Below are positions 23,906-37,100 of a stretch of DNA of 64,000 nucleotides, piece by piece. A model generated the notes under the pieces. That model had not been told where the DNA came from, ran no database searches, and was given only the letters and a program-made list of their open reading frames with translations. Each line of letters opens with the position of its first letter. Position 1 is the first letter of the stretch. Source of the stretch: Adiantum capillus-veneris (lineage: Eukaryota; Streptophyta; Polypodiopsida; Polypodiales; Pteridaceae); NCBI GenBank assembly GCA_014529385.2, contig CM043944.1, forward strand, positions 86,641,884 to 86,705,883, written 5' to 3'. The position numbers were made by a program, and so were the translations under genes.

Positions 23906-24638
23906 GAGCAAGGACAATGGCATTCTTAAAGAGAGCTCTATTGTCCTATGGATTGCAAAGAGCCTAGGGGCCAAGCGGTTAAAAAAGCTTCTTGCAATGT
24001 GTGTACCTCCAAAGCAAGTAGATGAGCTCCCAACAAGATATGATGATGCAATTCATTTCAATCTCCCTGCTAAATACACCAAAAAGAAATGTATGGAAGG
24101 AATGGAGCAAAAGTATGACAACCATCTTTGGACCTGGCTGTTTTGCAGCCATCGCAATCAAACGTGGCAATAGGGTGCATAATACACCAAAAATAAATGT
24201 ACGGAAGGAATGGAGAAAACAAAAGTATGACAATCATTTTGGATTCGGCCATCCCAATCAAACCCGGCAGTTGAGTTGTTGACTTTAGACCTTCAATGCC
24301 ATAGGATAACATGTGCTTATTCCATCATGTGAAAAGATGACAGCTTCTTCCATTGTCACTTGGCAAACTTGCCCACAATGTTTAATTGGATACGCGTAGA
24401 GCATTTATTGAGAAGGTGTGGAGTCTTGTAAGCATGAATTTGAAGATTGAGAAAGGGGGGCGACAAAAGATACAGGCGTTGTTGGGATGGTAGATACTTT
24501 TTCCATCATTGATTAAAGAAGACAAAATGATGGCCACACCAGCAAAGATGTGCTTTTTATCAAAGATGTGCAAAATTATGCATTTGGTTCTCATAGTAGG
24601 TGTGAATCTTACTTGAATGTATAATAGCTTTCAACAAA

Positions 24639-24900
24639 TTGACTCAAATAAGACAATTACATAAGAGAATGAAGGCAGCTAGCAACTTGATTGTGATCTC
24701 CATGGAGGAGGTTACACTAACACAAAGGCTACATGGCATGTTCCAACTACTCAGGGAAAACTCCCGGAGAGATGTTTATGATTTTGACATCAAAGAAGAT
24801 CATGGTTGCACATGTCCTAATTTTTAGAAGCGAGAAAGTGCTAAAAAAGCGTATATTGTTGCCTATAAACACATGTATTACATGCATATTCTTTCCCTTC
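24639..24900 (+). pseudogene. SWIM/MULE transposase C-terminal relic
   Basis: The frame reads LTQRLHGMFQLLRENSRRDV then YDFDIKEDHGCTCPNF, a stop (24,825-24,827), and in the same frame AYIVAYKHMYYMHI. This is a SWIM finger in which the first pair CTC is kept, the frame is cut by a stop, and the CKH of the second pair has become YKH. Sequence between 23.9 and 24.6 kb is collinear but full of stops, with a local duplication of about 110 bp (ATACACCAAAAA at 24,074 and 24,181). Dead copy. Confidence 0.5.
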
Positions 24901-27570
24901 AGCTCAAGGAACACATGGTCATACATCAACCTACATGAACGCCCACAAACCTTGTCATTTTTTTGGGTCAGCCACATGAGGTACATCCAATTATGTGCAT
25001 GGAAATGACACAATTTATGATGTTAACTATTTTATCACTGCCATCTATGTAATCTTTTTGCATATGGTAATTACCATCCCTTGGATAAGTTCACCACATA
25101 CACTTTTCTTGTTTGGCATCTGCAAATTTATAATGAATTCAATATAAAAAATTTATTTTCTAGAGCCAAAACAAGAGTGTGGCAAAGAATGGCTCTAGTG
25201 TTCGTGCACTCTGTGTAATCTTTTTGAATATTGTACTAGTTTTTGTTAGGTTTCCTACACTTTGGTGTGATGCAATTTTATCCACTTTACTAGTTTTATT
25301 TTTTCTTTCTTATGTCACCCATCTAGTTTAGGATGTCCAATTTGTACTAATTATGTGTTGCTGAAAAGTAGGCCATATATCAATGTATAGCTTTAATGAA
25401 AAGAAAGTAGTGGCAAAAAGGTCACAAAAGTAGTGTCAATTAGAAAAGAATTAAAAAAAAAACTCACAAATAAAATGCATTTGTGGACATTCTAAACCTA
25501 CTTCCAGAATCAGATAGTGTCCATAAGCCTAAAAAAAATAGTTATCCAATTTTGTGACTCTATTTATAGGATCTACATGTGCGGAAAAGCCCATTTAATG
25601 AGGTTTTTGTCAGTTGGAACCCTCTTGCATAAATGGTTTGTTCATATATGTGATGGGTGTTATTCACTTCGGTGGGAATCAACATCACAACCATGTAGCT
25701 TACGATAATAGCAACGTGTTCATCTAGCTCGTGGACTAGATGCATTACTTGATAGGGAGATGTGGCTAGTTCACTATTCTGAAACTCATCGTGTGCTTTG
25801 ACATGGCAACCCGGGAATTGCAAACTTGTAAGTCCCAAATTTCTTATAAACATTTCTAGGCCATCTCTGGATTTTCCTGAAGCTAGGCGTGCTTCCTCTC
25901 TTTGGTGATTTTAGCAGAGATTGTAGCCCCCCCTCTATAGTAGTGTTTTTGTTGTCTTGAGAAAGACATTATAGTAGCATTTTTTCCACCTAGATTCCCC
26001 TCACTCAAGCCCCCTTCTTGGCTCATCAAGGTGAGCATGTGGTGCTCCATCCTCTACAGCTGCATCTTTGATGATCAATTATGCCACAAGATCTACTACG
26101 TTTTCAGCCATCTGAACTTGTGCCTCAAATCTACCTTTCTTTAGCAATTAGCATTTAGCCCTTGAATCCACTCATATAAAGTGTAAAAATCATATTCAAA
26201 TTTTCCCTTTGGTGGCCATACACGACCCACATTGAGTTAGATCTATTGATGCATCAAATCAACTCTGTAGAAGCTTCACTTGATCAACCCTACATGTGCT
26301 TCATCTTAAAGAGCATTCTCAATGTATAACAAAGCCATTTCTATAGCATTTTTGTAGCCTAGATTCCCTTCAATCCATCCCCCTTCTCGGCTCATCAAGG
26401 GGACCGTGCACTACTTCATCCTTTACCCATATCTTCAATTGCATCTTTGGCACCATAGCCACCAGATCTGCTACATTTTCAGGCCTCTCAAAGCACCTCA
26501 AATTTTCACTTTTGCAACTAGCATATAGCCCTTCAGTCCTCTCATATTGAGTGTGAAAAATCAGCCCAAAACTTCCCCTTGGTGTGACCAAGGGATGACC
26601 ATTTTGCGAGCATAATCCCACGAGCAAGACGAGCGATGGAAAAAAAAGTAACATAATTAAAAAGAACCCCAAAAACACAAACATTATGCTTGATGTATTT
26701 CACTAAGAAACACTCGATAAAAATCAAACATAGCTTTGCATCTTATCACAAAGAATCTTGTTAAGCAAGGTAGATCAATGCTAGATCAATGCTACATGTT
26801 GCGAACTTCCTTTACAATATGTATGAGCATCATAGTATAAATACCTTTGATATAGATTATTATATTCAACAAACAAATTAGCAACAATAATTTTGTTTTG
26901 CAATTTCATAAGCATTTAACTCATAGAAACTGCACGTAGTAGTGGTGGTTTTATTTGAGAAACATTTTTACATTTCCAAGAATCACAAGACCATATGCAA
27001 ATTGAATCTTTATGCATTGTAAATGTATCACTAGAAAAACAATAAATCACACTTTGTTAAATCTACCTTTAGTTAGCTCTCTACCTTTTTGAATGCCTAA
27101 TTGTGGAATGTATACAATAGTAGCCAAGGATACATGCTCATTTTAGGCTAAAAATTTTGAAGGCTGTATACCATAAATAGTGCATTTGCAAATAATTCAA
27201 TTGCTAGAAAAAAATACCTTGTAAGTAAACAGACAATGTAAGTTTTTGAAATATATATAGTACAACTGTAGGAAAAAAACACCTTGAGACTGTATATAGA
27301 ACCTAAAAAATATTTCTCAAAAGTGGCCCAGAACATTTAGAAATGTATATATGAGCAATCACGTAATGTATACAAATACAACAATCCACATGGTAGTTTG
27401 ACACACAATCGCATATGGTAGTTTGATTGTGAGTGTTTTACATAGACAACATTTTTCCTAAAATTTCCAAAAAAATGCAAGGTAATCTAAAATCTATGAC
27501 AAAAAGTCTAAGTGTTGATGGAGTCCCTTTTAGTCAAGCTGCATGATGAACAAACCTTTGATGAAAAACA
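24901..27570. other. No gene; diverged 370-bp direct repeat
   Basis: Two related segments lie at about 25,965-26,210 and 26,335-26,580 (shared blocks: CCTAGATTCCC, CTTCT.GGCTCATCAAGG, GCATCTTTG, CCTCAAAT, TAGCCCTT.A). They differ by many substitutions. Nothing else is recognised. Confidence 0.5.
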
Positions 27571-27573
27571 CAT

Positions 27574-28101
27574 CTACCCAAGCTTTTTTGTGTAGACAAA
27601 TATAAGATGCTTGCAAGGCATATATTTTTTTACCCTCTCGTAAACGCTTTCGGAAATCCTCACATGTGCAAGAAGGAAAGATGGACACTTCCACCAAATA
27701 GCTCTCCTCATTTTGTCGCTTGTACTGGTTGTCAAAGTAAATTCCACATGCTCATTTTGAATCACCACACGTTGACCATGAATTGTGCAAATCAACTCTG
27801 CAGCTCTATTGATTCTTGCTCCATCTCTTTTGTTATGACCCTAGTGACCACCACCACCCTACCATCACGGTGTTGGATGCACATCAGCATCATCTGCATT
27901 GTGCACCAAATTTGCATTTTGTTGTGATGTAGTTTCAATATTCTGCAAGTCAAATCCTGCAGCCCACATGCTTCTATTTCTGTATAATCTAAGGATGTTC
28001 CTTTTGCAATTGGCCATATAGTAGGACGGTTTGCTGGTCTCTCCTTCACAATTTTTGATGGCTCCCATGTATGATAATTGTTGTTGCCACAGAACATACA
28101 A
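27574..28101 (-). pseudogene. SWIM zinc-finger relic
   Basis: On the minus strand the last segment reads IWWKCPSFLLAHVRISESVY then YMPCKHLIFVYTKKLG, a SWIM-type finger lacking the first Cys of the first pair. The upstream 300 bases read in another frame carry coding-like text without a recognised domain, separated by stops. This is the third SWIM relic of the window, not obviously from the same copy as the others. Confidence 0.4.
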
Positions 28102-29215
28102 ATTGTTTTCTTAGACCTGAAGGGATTTCAATGAGACCCTCAAAACAAGGGGGAGGCACCCCTAATTAATCCTCCTTTACCCTTCTTATCAATTAGCTCA
28201 TTGCACTTTTGTTTTTATGTCGTAAGTCTCTTGGCATCGCACTTCACTCCTGGATTTGTCTTCGAATAGCCATCGTGTGTGGTGAACATCACCTCAATAG
28301 TGGTTTGTATTTGCAATTGAGTGTGGGTAGGTCGGTTTGAGAGACGTGCAGGTTGTGTGACATACTCAATTCAGGCCGATGTGAATCTCTATCTTAATTG
28401 GATTATTGGTTTGCCTTGTCGTCGTCGCCTCACTGTCCTTGATCACCATCTGCCAAAAAGTTTCTACTGGCAGCATTAAGCTCAACTGTTGCCTGATTAG
28501 TTAGGTCCACCACTTCTGTAGGTCTTGGGAGGGTTGCACTAGATTGAAGTCGTTTTTTTTAATTTTCTCAATTCCAAGGCACATCCAAGGTGTCCACCCT
28601 TAAGAAAAGAGTCATTTTTGACTGCTGCAAAAGAACAGTACAAATTCACTGTAGCAAAAGCATTGTATAGGAATATATTTAACCCCATTATTGGAAGCTA
28701 ACCAGCTCCCATGCATGGACTCGCTAAGTTTGCCTGTGGTACTAGTTGCTTTCACTCCCTCCAAAGCCATGGAATAAATTAGAACATTTAAACTTGCAAT
28801 TATTATCTACTCTAAATATTTAACATCGATCACCTTGACCATGTATTCACCCAATGTGCACTCTGGCATGCCACAGAGAAGCCATGTTCTGAGAATTGAA
28901 ACTTCGTCTTGTCTAAATGTCCTTTTCTCAATTATCAGTCGAATAGTTAAATTAGGTTGTGTGTTATAGCAATCTTGGTAATCATTCCTTTAACCAGCAA
29001 AATTTAGTAATAAACCGTAACAACCATAAAGTAAGTCAAAATTTAGAATAGCATTCAGAAGGGTTAATCAACTGTAGCAAGCAAGGAGCAGGCCAGATCT
29101 CTATTTTTTTAAGATTTTGTTACTAGAAATATGGCAGCATTTCAGTAACCAGAAAAGTATGTATAGCCAGCAATACCATCAGGCAAATAGCCTTATTCTC
29201 ACCATCTAGTTGTTT
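28102..29215. other. No gene recognised
   Basis: Moderately AT-rich, short open frames only. Confidence 0.35.
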
Positions 29216-29219
29216 TTTT

Positions 29220-30340
29220 TTAATAGTATTTGATGTCATACTCCAGCACATAGCAGAGGATCAGTCAATACCAGGTAAGGAAGCCAAACAACATCATATA
29301 CTGATGTGAACAAAAGGAACAGAAATGGCAACAAAAATAGTATACCACTTTGCAGTGTTCCTTAGATTATGCATGAAGATGTAGAGTCTAACAGCTAGAT
29401 CAGGCAAGTATAAGTTCCCCCCTTTTTTATTCTAAGAGTGTAACATAACTAAGTGCAACCAATCAGAGAAAAAAGGCAGTATAGCCAGTATAACCAAATG
29501 TTTATTTTAGACAATAGTATTTGATGTCTGGCTCAGCACAGTTGCAGAGGAATAGTTAGTACCAGGTAGAGAGCCAAACAACATCCTATATGATGTGGAC
29601 ACAACTGTACCAAAAAATGGCAGCAAAAACCAGTGTATCATTTTGCAGTGGACACGACTCTATACCAAGTATAAGTATAAAACAGTATAACCAAACTGTT
29701 TAATTTTGGAAAAATTATTTGATGTATACTCCAGAAACAGTAGCAGACGATTAGTCAGTACCAGGTTAGAGAAGCCAAACACATCCCTATATTGTGGACA
29801 TAAGGGTACCAAAAAATGGCAGCCAAAACTAGTGTATCATTTTGCAATACCCCTTAACTCATTGTGTTTTATTCTTAAGAAGCAAAAAAGCCTAAAGTGA
29901 GTATAGGTAATCAGTGCTATGCAAGAAAGAAAAGACCCACTGAAAAGATCAGTTATCTCAGCCCAGTGATATGAGCTAGTGAGCAGAAGTTATACTCATG
30001 ATAGTTTCCCAAGAAGCCAGATAGGTAAACATGTAATGACAGTACAATTATAACTATCTGAATATGACAGTATTCTAGTAATCAAGAAAAATCTATGCAT
30101 AGCCAGCACCACCACCAGGCTTTTAGCCTTTACACTCACCATCTGATGGTAAACAAATCCAAAAAAGTATATATATGATAAGTTAGATTTTATATTCTAG
30201 CATAGTAGTAATCAAAAAACTAGAGTGAATGTATGCAGTCAGTATCAAGCAAAAAGAAGAAGGCCCCATTTTTAAAGATCAGTTAAATCAGCCCAACTCT
30301 GTTAAATGGAAGAACCAGACCATGCTATTATTCAAACATC
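29220..30340. repeat. Diverged tandem repeat, 200-290 bp spacing
   Basis: A segment with the blocks TATTTGATGT, CAGAGGAT/AGTTAGTACCAGGTA, AGCCAAACA and TTTGCAGT occurs at about 29,228, 29,517 and 29,716. A second motif set (ATAGCCAGCA..CACTCACCATCT and AGATCAGTTA..TCAGCCCA) occurs at 29,163/30,096 and 29,949/30,276, so the stretch grew by repeated duplication. Confidence 0.65.
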
Positions 30341-30599
30341 ATGAAGAAAGACCATATTAGGTAAAGTGGGAAAATCCCAATTCCCAGGTTGGACAACTTT
30401 CAATATATCATGTACAAAATATAGAGATTTTGTCAAAAATTTGAGTTTTCTTAAGGTCTCATTCCACTTTATGCACATACAATACACAATGAAAACAACT
30501 AAAAGACCATGGTTTCAATCAATTGGATTATTAGGAGACGAGTATATTGCATCCATTATCGTTGTCTATGTTCTACTGTCCTACCTACAACTTATCTCA

Positions 30600-32260
30600 A
30601 CATGGAGAGCTTGGTTTCTAGGTCCACCACTTGTCCAAGTTAATGTAAAGGTGACTCAAGGTTCACAACTTGTGAAAGCAAGGATCCATTGAGGAATACA
30701 ATCCACTTGGCTATTTTTCCTTAATTTATTGCATGTGACATTCAAGCAAGGTCCACTTCTAATCTATAACTTCTTAATTTGAGGCATGGGGCATACATAA
30801 AATATGTAGCATATGCTCTATTGCCTCATAGGAAGGTTGGTTTCAAGGTGCACTTATCCATGCTAGCCTATCTTGGAGAAATGATGGAGCTTGCTTCTCT
30901 CCTTGTTTCAATGGAGACTAGCTTGGACAAGTGGTGGACCTTTGCTTCTCTCTATGTTTCAATAGAGTTAGCTTGGACAAGTGGTGATCTTGGAACAAAA
31001 CCCCCATGTAAAACATATCATGGGTATTCCAAGTGATTAGAAAGATTACCATTTAAGATATAACCTTATAGGTTGGACAAATGGAGCTTGGCTTGGAGAA
31101 ATGGTGGACCTTTGATTCTCTCCATGTTTCAATGGAGCCTATCTTGGAGAAATGGTGGAGCTTGCTTCTGTCCATGTTTCGATGGAGCCTAGCTTGAACA
31201 GTTGGTGGACCTTTTCTTCTCTCTATGTTTCAATAGAGTTAGCTTAGACACGTGGTGGATCTTCAAACTAAGCCAACTACTATCAATGTTTCCTAGCTTG
31301 GACAAGTGGTGGAGTGTTTCTCTACTCCATGTTTCAATGGATCTTAGCTTGGACAAGTGTTGGACCTTAAAACAAAAACCCCATGTACAACATAGAATGG
31401 ATTTTCTAGATTTCAATGGAGTCTAGATTTAACAAATGGTGGAGCTTGTCTTCATCCATGTTTCAATGAAACTAGCTTGGACAAGTGGTGGACCTTGTAA
31501 CAAACCCCCCCATGTACAACATATCATTGGTTTTCTAAGTGATGGGAAGGAATACCATTCAAGATATAAACTTATAGCTTGGATAAGTAGTTGACTTTAA
31601 AACCAAATTCATCATAATACAATGAAATACAGGTTAGCCAATTCCTAAATCTTGAGACCAAACCTCCCATGCTATTAGAGATAATATATTGGATAAGTGG
31701 TGGACCTTCTATTATTTTCCCATGCCTAGTTTAGACTACCGGTACACTTTGCAGCTATAAAGGTTGGACGAGTTGTGGAGCCTTGTTTCTATCCATGTTT
31801 TAATGGATCCTAGCTTGGACAAGTGGTGGACCTTGGAAAAAAGCTTCCATGTACAACATATATGAGGTTTTCCATGTTTTAATGGAACCTATCTTGGACA
31901 AATGGTGAAGCTTGCTTCTCTCCATGTTGATTTTGGAACTACCTTAGACAAGTGGTGGAGCTTTGCTTTTCTACTCTTCATAATACAATGAAGTATAGGT
32001 TGGTTACATGGTGAATCTTAAGGCCAAACCTCCCATTTTACTAGAGATGATAGGTTGGACAAGTGGATCAACCTTCTATTATTTCTCCATGACTATATTG
32101 GACAATTAGTAGACCTAACATCTCTCTATGTTGTCTAGAGATAAGCTTGGACAAGTGATGGACCCTGCTTCTCTCTTCCCTTGGTTTACTAGTTTGAAGA
32201 CTCAGTATATATACTTTCTTAGATCTAGCTTGAACAAGTGGTGGACCTTGTATCCACAAT
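30600..32260 (-). repeat. GGACAAGTGGTGGACC array, left block
   Basis: Irregular tandem copies of TTGGACAAGTGGTGGACCTT and variants, every 50-120 bp. They are joined by a second recurring block, CCATGTTTCAATGGAGCCTA. The first copies at 30,617 and 30,740 are in the opposite direction. Open frames rich in LDKWWTF or AWTSGG are translations of the repeat, not genes. Confidence 0.9.
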
Positions 32261-32329
32261 CTTAATTCATTACAAAAAAGTATATGAAAAAATAACATAG
32301 GAATCTTGGTTTGAAGGTCAAGCAATTAG

Positions 32330-33070
32330 GTTCCAAATGCACATAATATATTTTCCACCCATAATAAAAGAAAGTTAAATATGTTATTACCAAATTGACA
32401 AAGGTAACGTCCAAGAATTCTAGCTTTGCATCTTGTCAGATCTAAATCTTCATCAAGGCGACATGCATGTATACATCAACTTTCAAGCCATTCAAGAATA
32501 CATGCACTTAGATTCATAGTTTTGTTTTCAAAGTCTTTTAGGTTCTAAAACTCTTTCACGTAAAGTATGTAATGACAAAATTCTTGAAGCAAACATTTGT
32601 GCCCAAGAAAAAGATCCCTCTCACATATTTAAAGTCCATGAATTCTCTGATCCATACTTACAAGTTTTATTTTGACATCAAACATCAATTCTCTCATAGT
32701 TACAAATAAATGCAACCTCGATATGAATTGACAAAAAATGAATTTCTTTTACTATATGACCCAACATAGGCCCCAATCAAATAAAAAATGAGTCTCCAAA
32801 AATTTGGGTGCACTCTAGCAATACATCAGAGTCCCCTTACAATAGGATGCACTCCAATAGTACATTGAAGTCCCTTAGAGTAGGGTGCACTCCATTCAAG
32901 TGTTCATAAAATTGATACACCTTTGTTTTTTTATGAAAAAGACTATATCAAATTATACAAATGTTGAAAGATACACACTAGAATAAAAAAAGCATCTTAT
33001 GGCCATATTTATTCAATTCTTTCGTGTTGACAAGTACACACCAAGGACATAATTTGTCTCAGAATCACTA
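32330..33070. other. Spacer between array and FCP1-like relic
   Basis: AT-rich, array motif absent. A short repeat AGTCCC(C)TTA.A.TAGG.TGCACTCCA occurs at 32,810-32,900. No gene. Confidence 0.35.
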
Positions 33071-33073
33071 TAC

Positions 33074-33828
33074 TTATTTACAAATTGTGTTGTATGTATA
33101 GACTCTCTTATCTCTTGCATACAACCATCCTATCAACCATGGAATTATGGTTCTCTGCAAGAAGTTTTGAAGTTTCTCGGAAGTTTGCCTCCACATCTTT
33201 GGAAATATAAGATATGTCCCTGGCATGTTCCACATCACCCTATATGGAGTGTCATCAAAAATGTCCCTGGCATGTTCCACATCACCCTATATGGAGTGTC
33301 ATCAAAAATTAAGGTATTGTTTGCATCCAAATCCTCAAATATCTTCCAAATATCACTCAAATTTTTGTGATAAACCCTTGTAAATCCTAACATAATATTT
33401 GGATTTTGGCAATTTTTGTTACTCATAAACACCTTGAACTTGGTATACTGCTCAAGAAAACATTTTTGTGTGATGCGTTGCACCCTTGTTAAGTTATAGC
33501 AACTCCATATCCATAGCTCAAAGTATTCAGCACAAAAATCCAAAAAACTTTGTGCGTCTGGTCGCACCACATGATAAACTTCATCTTTATCCTCCACAAG
33601 TCGCATGTGTTGAGCCCAAGATGGCATAGAATCTCCATGTTTCATTTCAATTGTCTTGAGAAGTAACCCTCTAGATCCAAGATAAGTACTCTTTTGATGT
33701 CCTTGAAAGCAAGTGGTAGGTGATAAGGAGGTGATTCATTCCTTGGACAAGGTCTTGGAGGAGGTTGGATGGGTAATTCAATAGTTTTCTTCAATTTATG
33801 CCAGCATATAGCCAATCCATTTTTCTGT
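33074..33828 (-). pseudogene. FCP1/NIF-like phosphatase relic (second copy)
   Basis: FCP1/NIF proteins are HAD-fold Ser/Thr phosphatases. On the minus strand motif I reads VLILDLEG, but the frame then breaks: the continuation GLLLKTIEMKHGD is in another frame, one base away. Next come VVRPDAQSFLDFC, ELWIWSCYNLTRVQRI, KNLSDIWKIFEDLDANNTL, and the third motif IFDDTPYRVMWNMPGT. A 47-bp tandem duplication at 33,214-33,307 repeats the DDTPYRVMWN segment. After it the C-terminal part (FPKMWRQTSEKLQNFL) resumes and ends at 33,074. The frame break and duplication make this a pseudogene. It differs strongly from the copy at 39.7-40.9 kb. Confidence 0.75.
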
Positions 33829-33829
33829 A

Positions 33830-34100
33830 ATGGTTCTGAAATTAAAGAACAAGAACACTTAATGCAAACACAACAATAGACATGAGTTTTACATTGTCTA
33901 CCCTAAGGTTTTATTAGATACCAAAATCCATCTATGATCTACTCATTAATAGAAAGAAAGTCAAATTAAAATCCTGACTCTTTTTTATGCTACACTCTCT
34001 CTTAGTCTCAATACCATGGAGGTCAACTAGACTTAAGTCAACTAATAACTACTACTTGTTGTTAAAGGTATGCTTGAAGTGCATAAGGCTTAACCAATGC
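33830..34100. other. Possible intron/upstream of FCP1-like relic
   Basis: No recognisable coding sequence. Confidence 0.3.
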
Positions 34101-37100
34101 TCTAGTGTAGAATGGGTATTTAGGTCTCAAGGTCTACCACTTATCCAAGCAAAGATCCATTTAGATATGGAAACCCAAATTTTTTAATATAATGATATAG
34201 AGTGGACAAGTGGTGAATCCTGAGACCAAACCACTCATGCTACTAGGGATAATAGGTTGGACAAGTGGTGGACCTTGAATGTAAACCCCCCATGTACAAA
34301 GTATCAGGGCTTTTGGGTATTTCAATCGACTCTAGCATCTTCGAGACATAGTGGAGCTTACTTCTCTCCATGTTTCAATGGAGTCTATCTTGGATAAATG
34401 GTGGAGCATCATTCTCTCCATGTTTCAATGGGGCCTAGCTTGGACAAGTGGTGGACGTTTGTTTCTCTCTATGTTTGAACAGATTTAGCTTGGACAAGTG
34501 GTGGACCTTGGAACAAAATCCCCATGTAAAACATATCATGGACATTACAAGTGGTGAGAAAAAATACCATTCAATATATAACCTTATAGGTTGGACAAGT
34601 GGTGGATCTTAACACCCAATTATTATTAATATAATGACATAGAGTGGACAAGTGGTGAATCTTGTGACCAAACCTACTAGGAAAAGTAGGTTGGACAAGT
34701 GGTGGACCTTGAATGCAAACCCCCCATGTACAAAATATCACTCATACTACTAGGAATAATTTGGTATTAAGGTCCATGTTTCAATGGAGCCTAGCTTGGA
34801 AAAGTGGTGGACCTTTGTTTCTCTCTATGTTTCAATAGAATTAGCTTGGACAAGTGGTGAACCTTGGAACAAAACCCCCATGTAAAGCATGTCATGGGCA
34901 TTACAAGTGGTGAGAAAAAATACCATTCAAGGTATAACCTTATAGGCTGGACAAGTGGTGGACCTTAGCACCCAATTCCTCTTATTATAATGACATAGAG
35001 TGGAAAAGTGGTGAATTGTGAGACCAAACCTACTAGGGATAATAGGGTGGACAAATGGTTGACCTTGAATGTAAATCACCCATGTACAAAATATCATGGG
35101 TTTTGCGTATTTCAATGGAGCCTAGCATCTAGGAGACATGGTGGAACTTACTTATGTCCATGTTTTAATGGAGCCTATCTAAGAGAAATGGTGGAGGTTC
35201 CTTCTCTCCATGTTTCAATGGAGCCTAGCTTGGACAAGTCGTGGACCTTTGTTTCTCTCTATGTTTAAATATGGTTAGCTTGGACAAGTGGTGGATCTTG
35301 GAATGAAACTCCCATGTAAAACATATCATGGGCATTTCAAGTGGCGAGAAAGGATACCATTTAAGATATAACCTTATAGGTTGGACAAGTGGTGGACCTT
35401 AACACAATATAATGACATAGAGTGTACAAGTGGTGAATCTTGAAACCAAACCACTCATGCTACTAGGGATAATAGGTTAAACAAGTGGTGGGCCTTGAAA
35501 TAAAACCCCTAGAGTGTTTCAATGGAGCCTAGCTTGGAAACATGGTAAAGCTTGCTTCTCTCCATGTTTCAATGGACCTAGCTTGGAAACATGTAAAGCT
35601 TGCTTCTCTCCATGTTTCAATGGAGCCTATCTTGGATAAATGGTGGAGCATCATTCTCTCCATGTTTCAATGGAGCCTAGCTTGGACAAGTGGTGGACCT
35701 TGGAACAAAACCCCCATGTAAAACATATCATGGGCATTACAAGTGGTGAGAAAAAATACCATTAATATATAACCTTATAGGTTGGACAAGTGGTGGACCT
35801 TAACACCCAATTATTATTAATATAATGACATAGAGTGGACAAGTGGTGAACTGGGACCAAACCTACTAGGAAAAAGGTTCGACAAGTGGTGGACCTTGAA
35901 TGCAAACCCCCATGTACAAAATATCACTCATGCTACTAGAAATAATTTGGTATTAAGGTCCATGTTTCAATGGAGCCTAGCTTGGAAAAGTGGTGGACCT
36001 TTGTTTCTCTCTATGTTTCAATAGATTTAGCTGGACAAGTGGTGGACCTTGGAACAAAACCCCCAGTAAATCATGTCATGGGCATTACAAGTGGTGAGAA
36101 AAATACCATTCAAGCTATAACATTATAGGTTGGACAAGTGTGGACCTTAACACCCAATTCCTCTTAATATAATGACATAGAGTGGACAAGTGGTGAATCA
36201 TGAGACCAAACCTACTAGGGATAATAGGTTGGACAAGTGGTGAACCTTGAATGTAAACCCCCCATGTACAAAATATTATGGGTATTGGGTATTTCAATGG
36301 AGCCTAGCAACTTGGAGACATGGTGGAGCTTATTTCTCTCCATGTTTCAATGGAGCCTATCTAGGAGAAACAGTGGAGGTTCCTTCTCTCCATGTTTCAA
36401 TGAGCCTAGCTTGGACAAGTGGTGGACCTTTCTTTCTCTATCTATGTTTAATAGAGTTAGCTTGGACAAGTGGTGGACCTTGGAATGAAACCCCCATGTA
36501 AAACATATCATGGGCATTTCAAGTGGAGAAAGGATACCATTTAAAATATAACCTTATAGGTTGGACAAGTGGTGGACCTTAACACATAGTTCTTCTTAAT
36601 ATAATGACATAGAGTGTACAAGTGGTGAATCTTGAGACCAAACCACTCGTGCTACTAGGGATAATAGGTTGGACAAGTGGTGGACCTTGAATGTAAACCC
36701 TCATGTACAAAAAATATGGGTTTAGGGTATTTCAATGGAGCCTAGCTTGGAGAGATGGTGGAGATTGCTTCTCTCAATGTTTCAATGGAACCTATCTTGG
36801 AGAAATGGTGGATCATCCTTCTCTCCATGTTTCAATGGAGCCTACCTTGGACAAGTGGTGGACCTTTGCTTCTCTCTATGTTTCAATAGAGTTAGCTTGG
36901 ACAAGTGGTGGTCTTGGAACAAAACCCCTTTGTAAAACATAGCATGGACATTACAAGTGATAAGGAAAAATATCATTCAAGATATAACCTTACAGGTTGG
37001 AAAAGTGGTGATGGACCTTGACAAGTGGTGAAGGATACCATTTAAGATATACCCTTATAGGTTGGACAAGTGGTGGACCTTAACACCCAGTTATTCTTAA

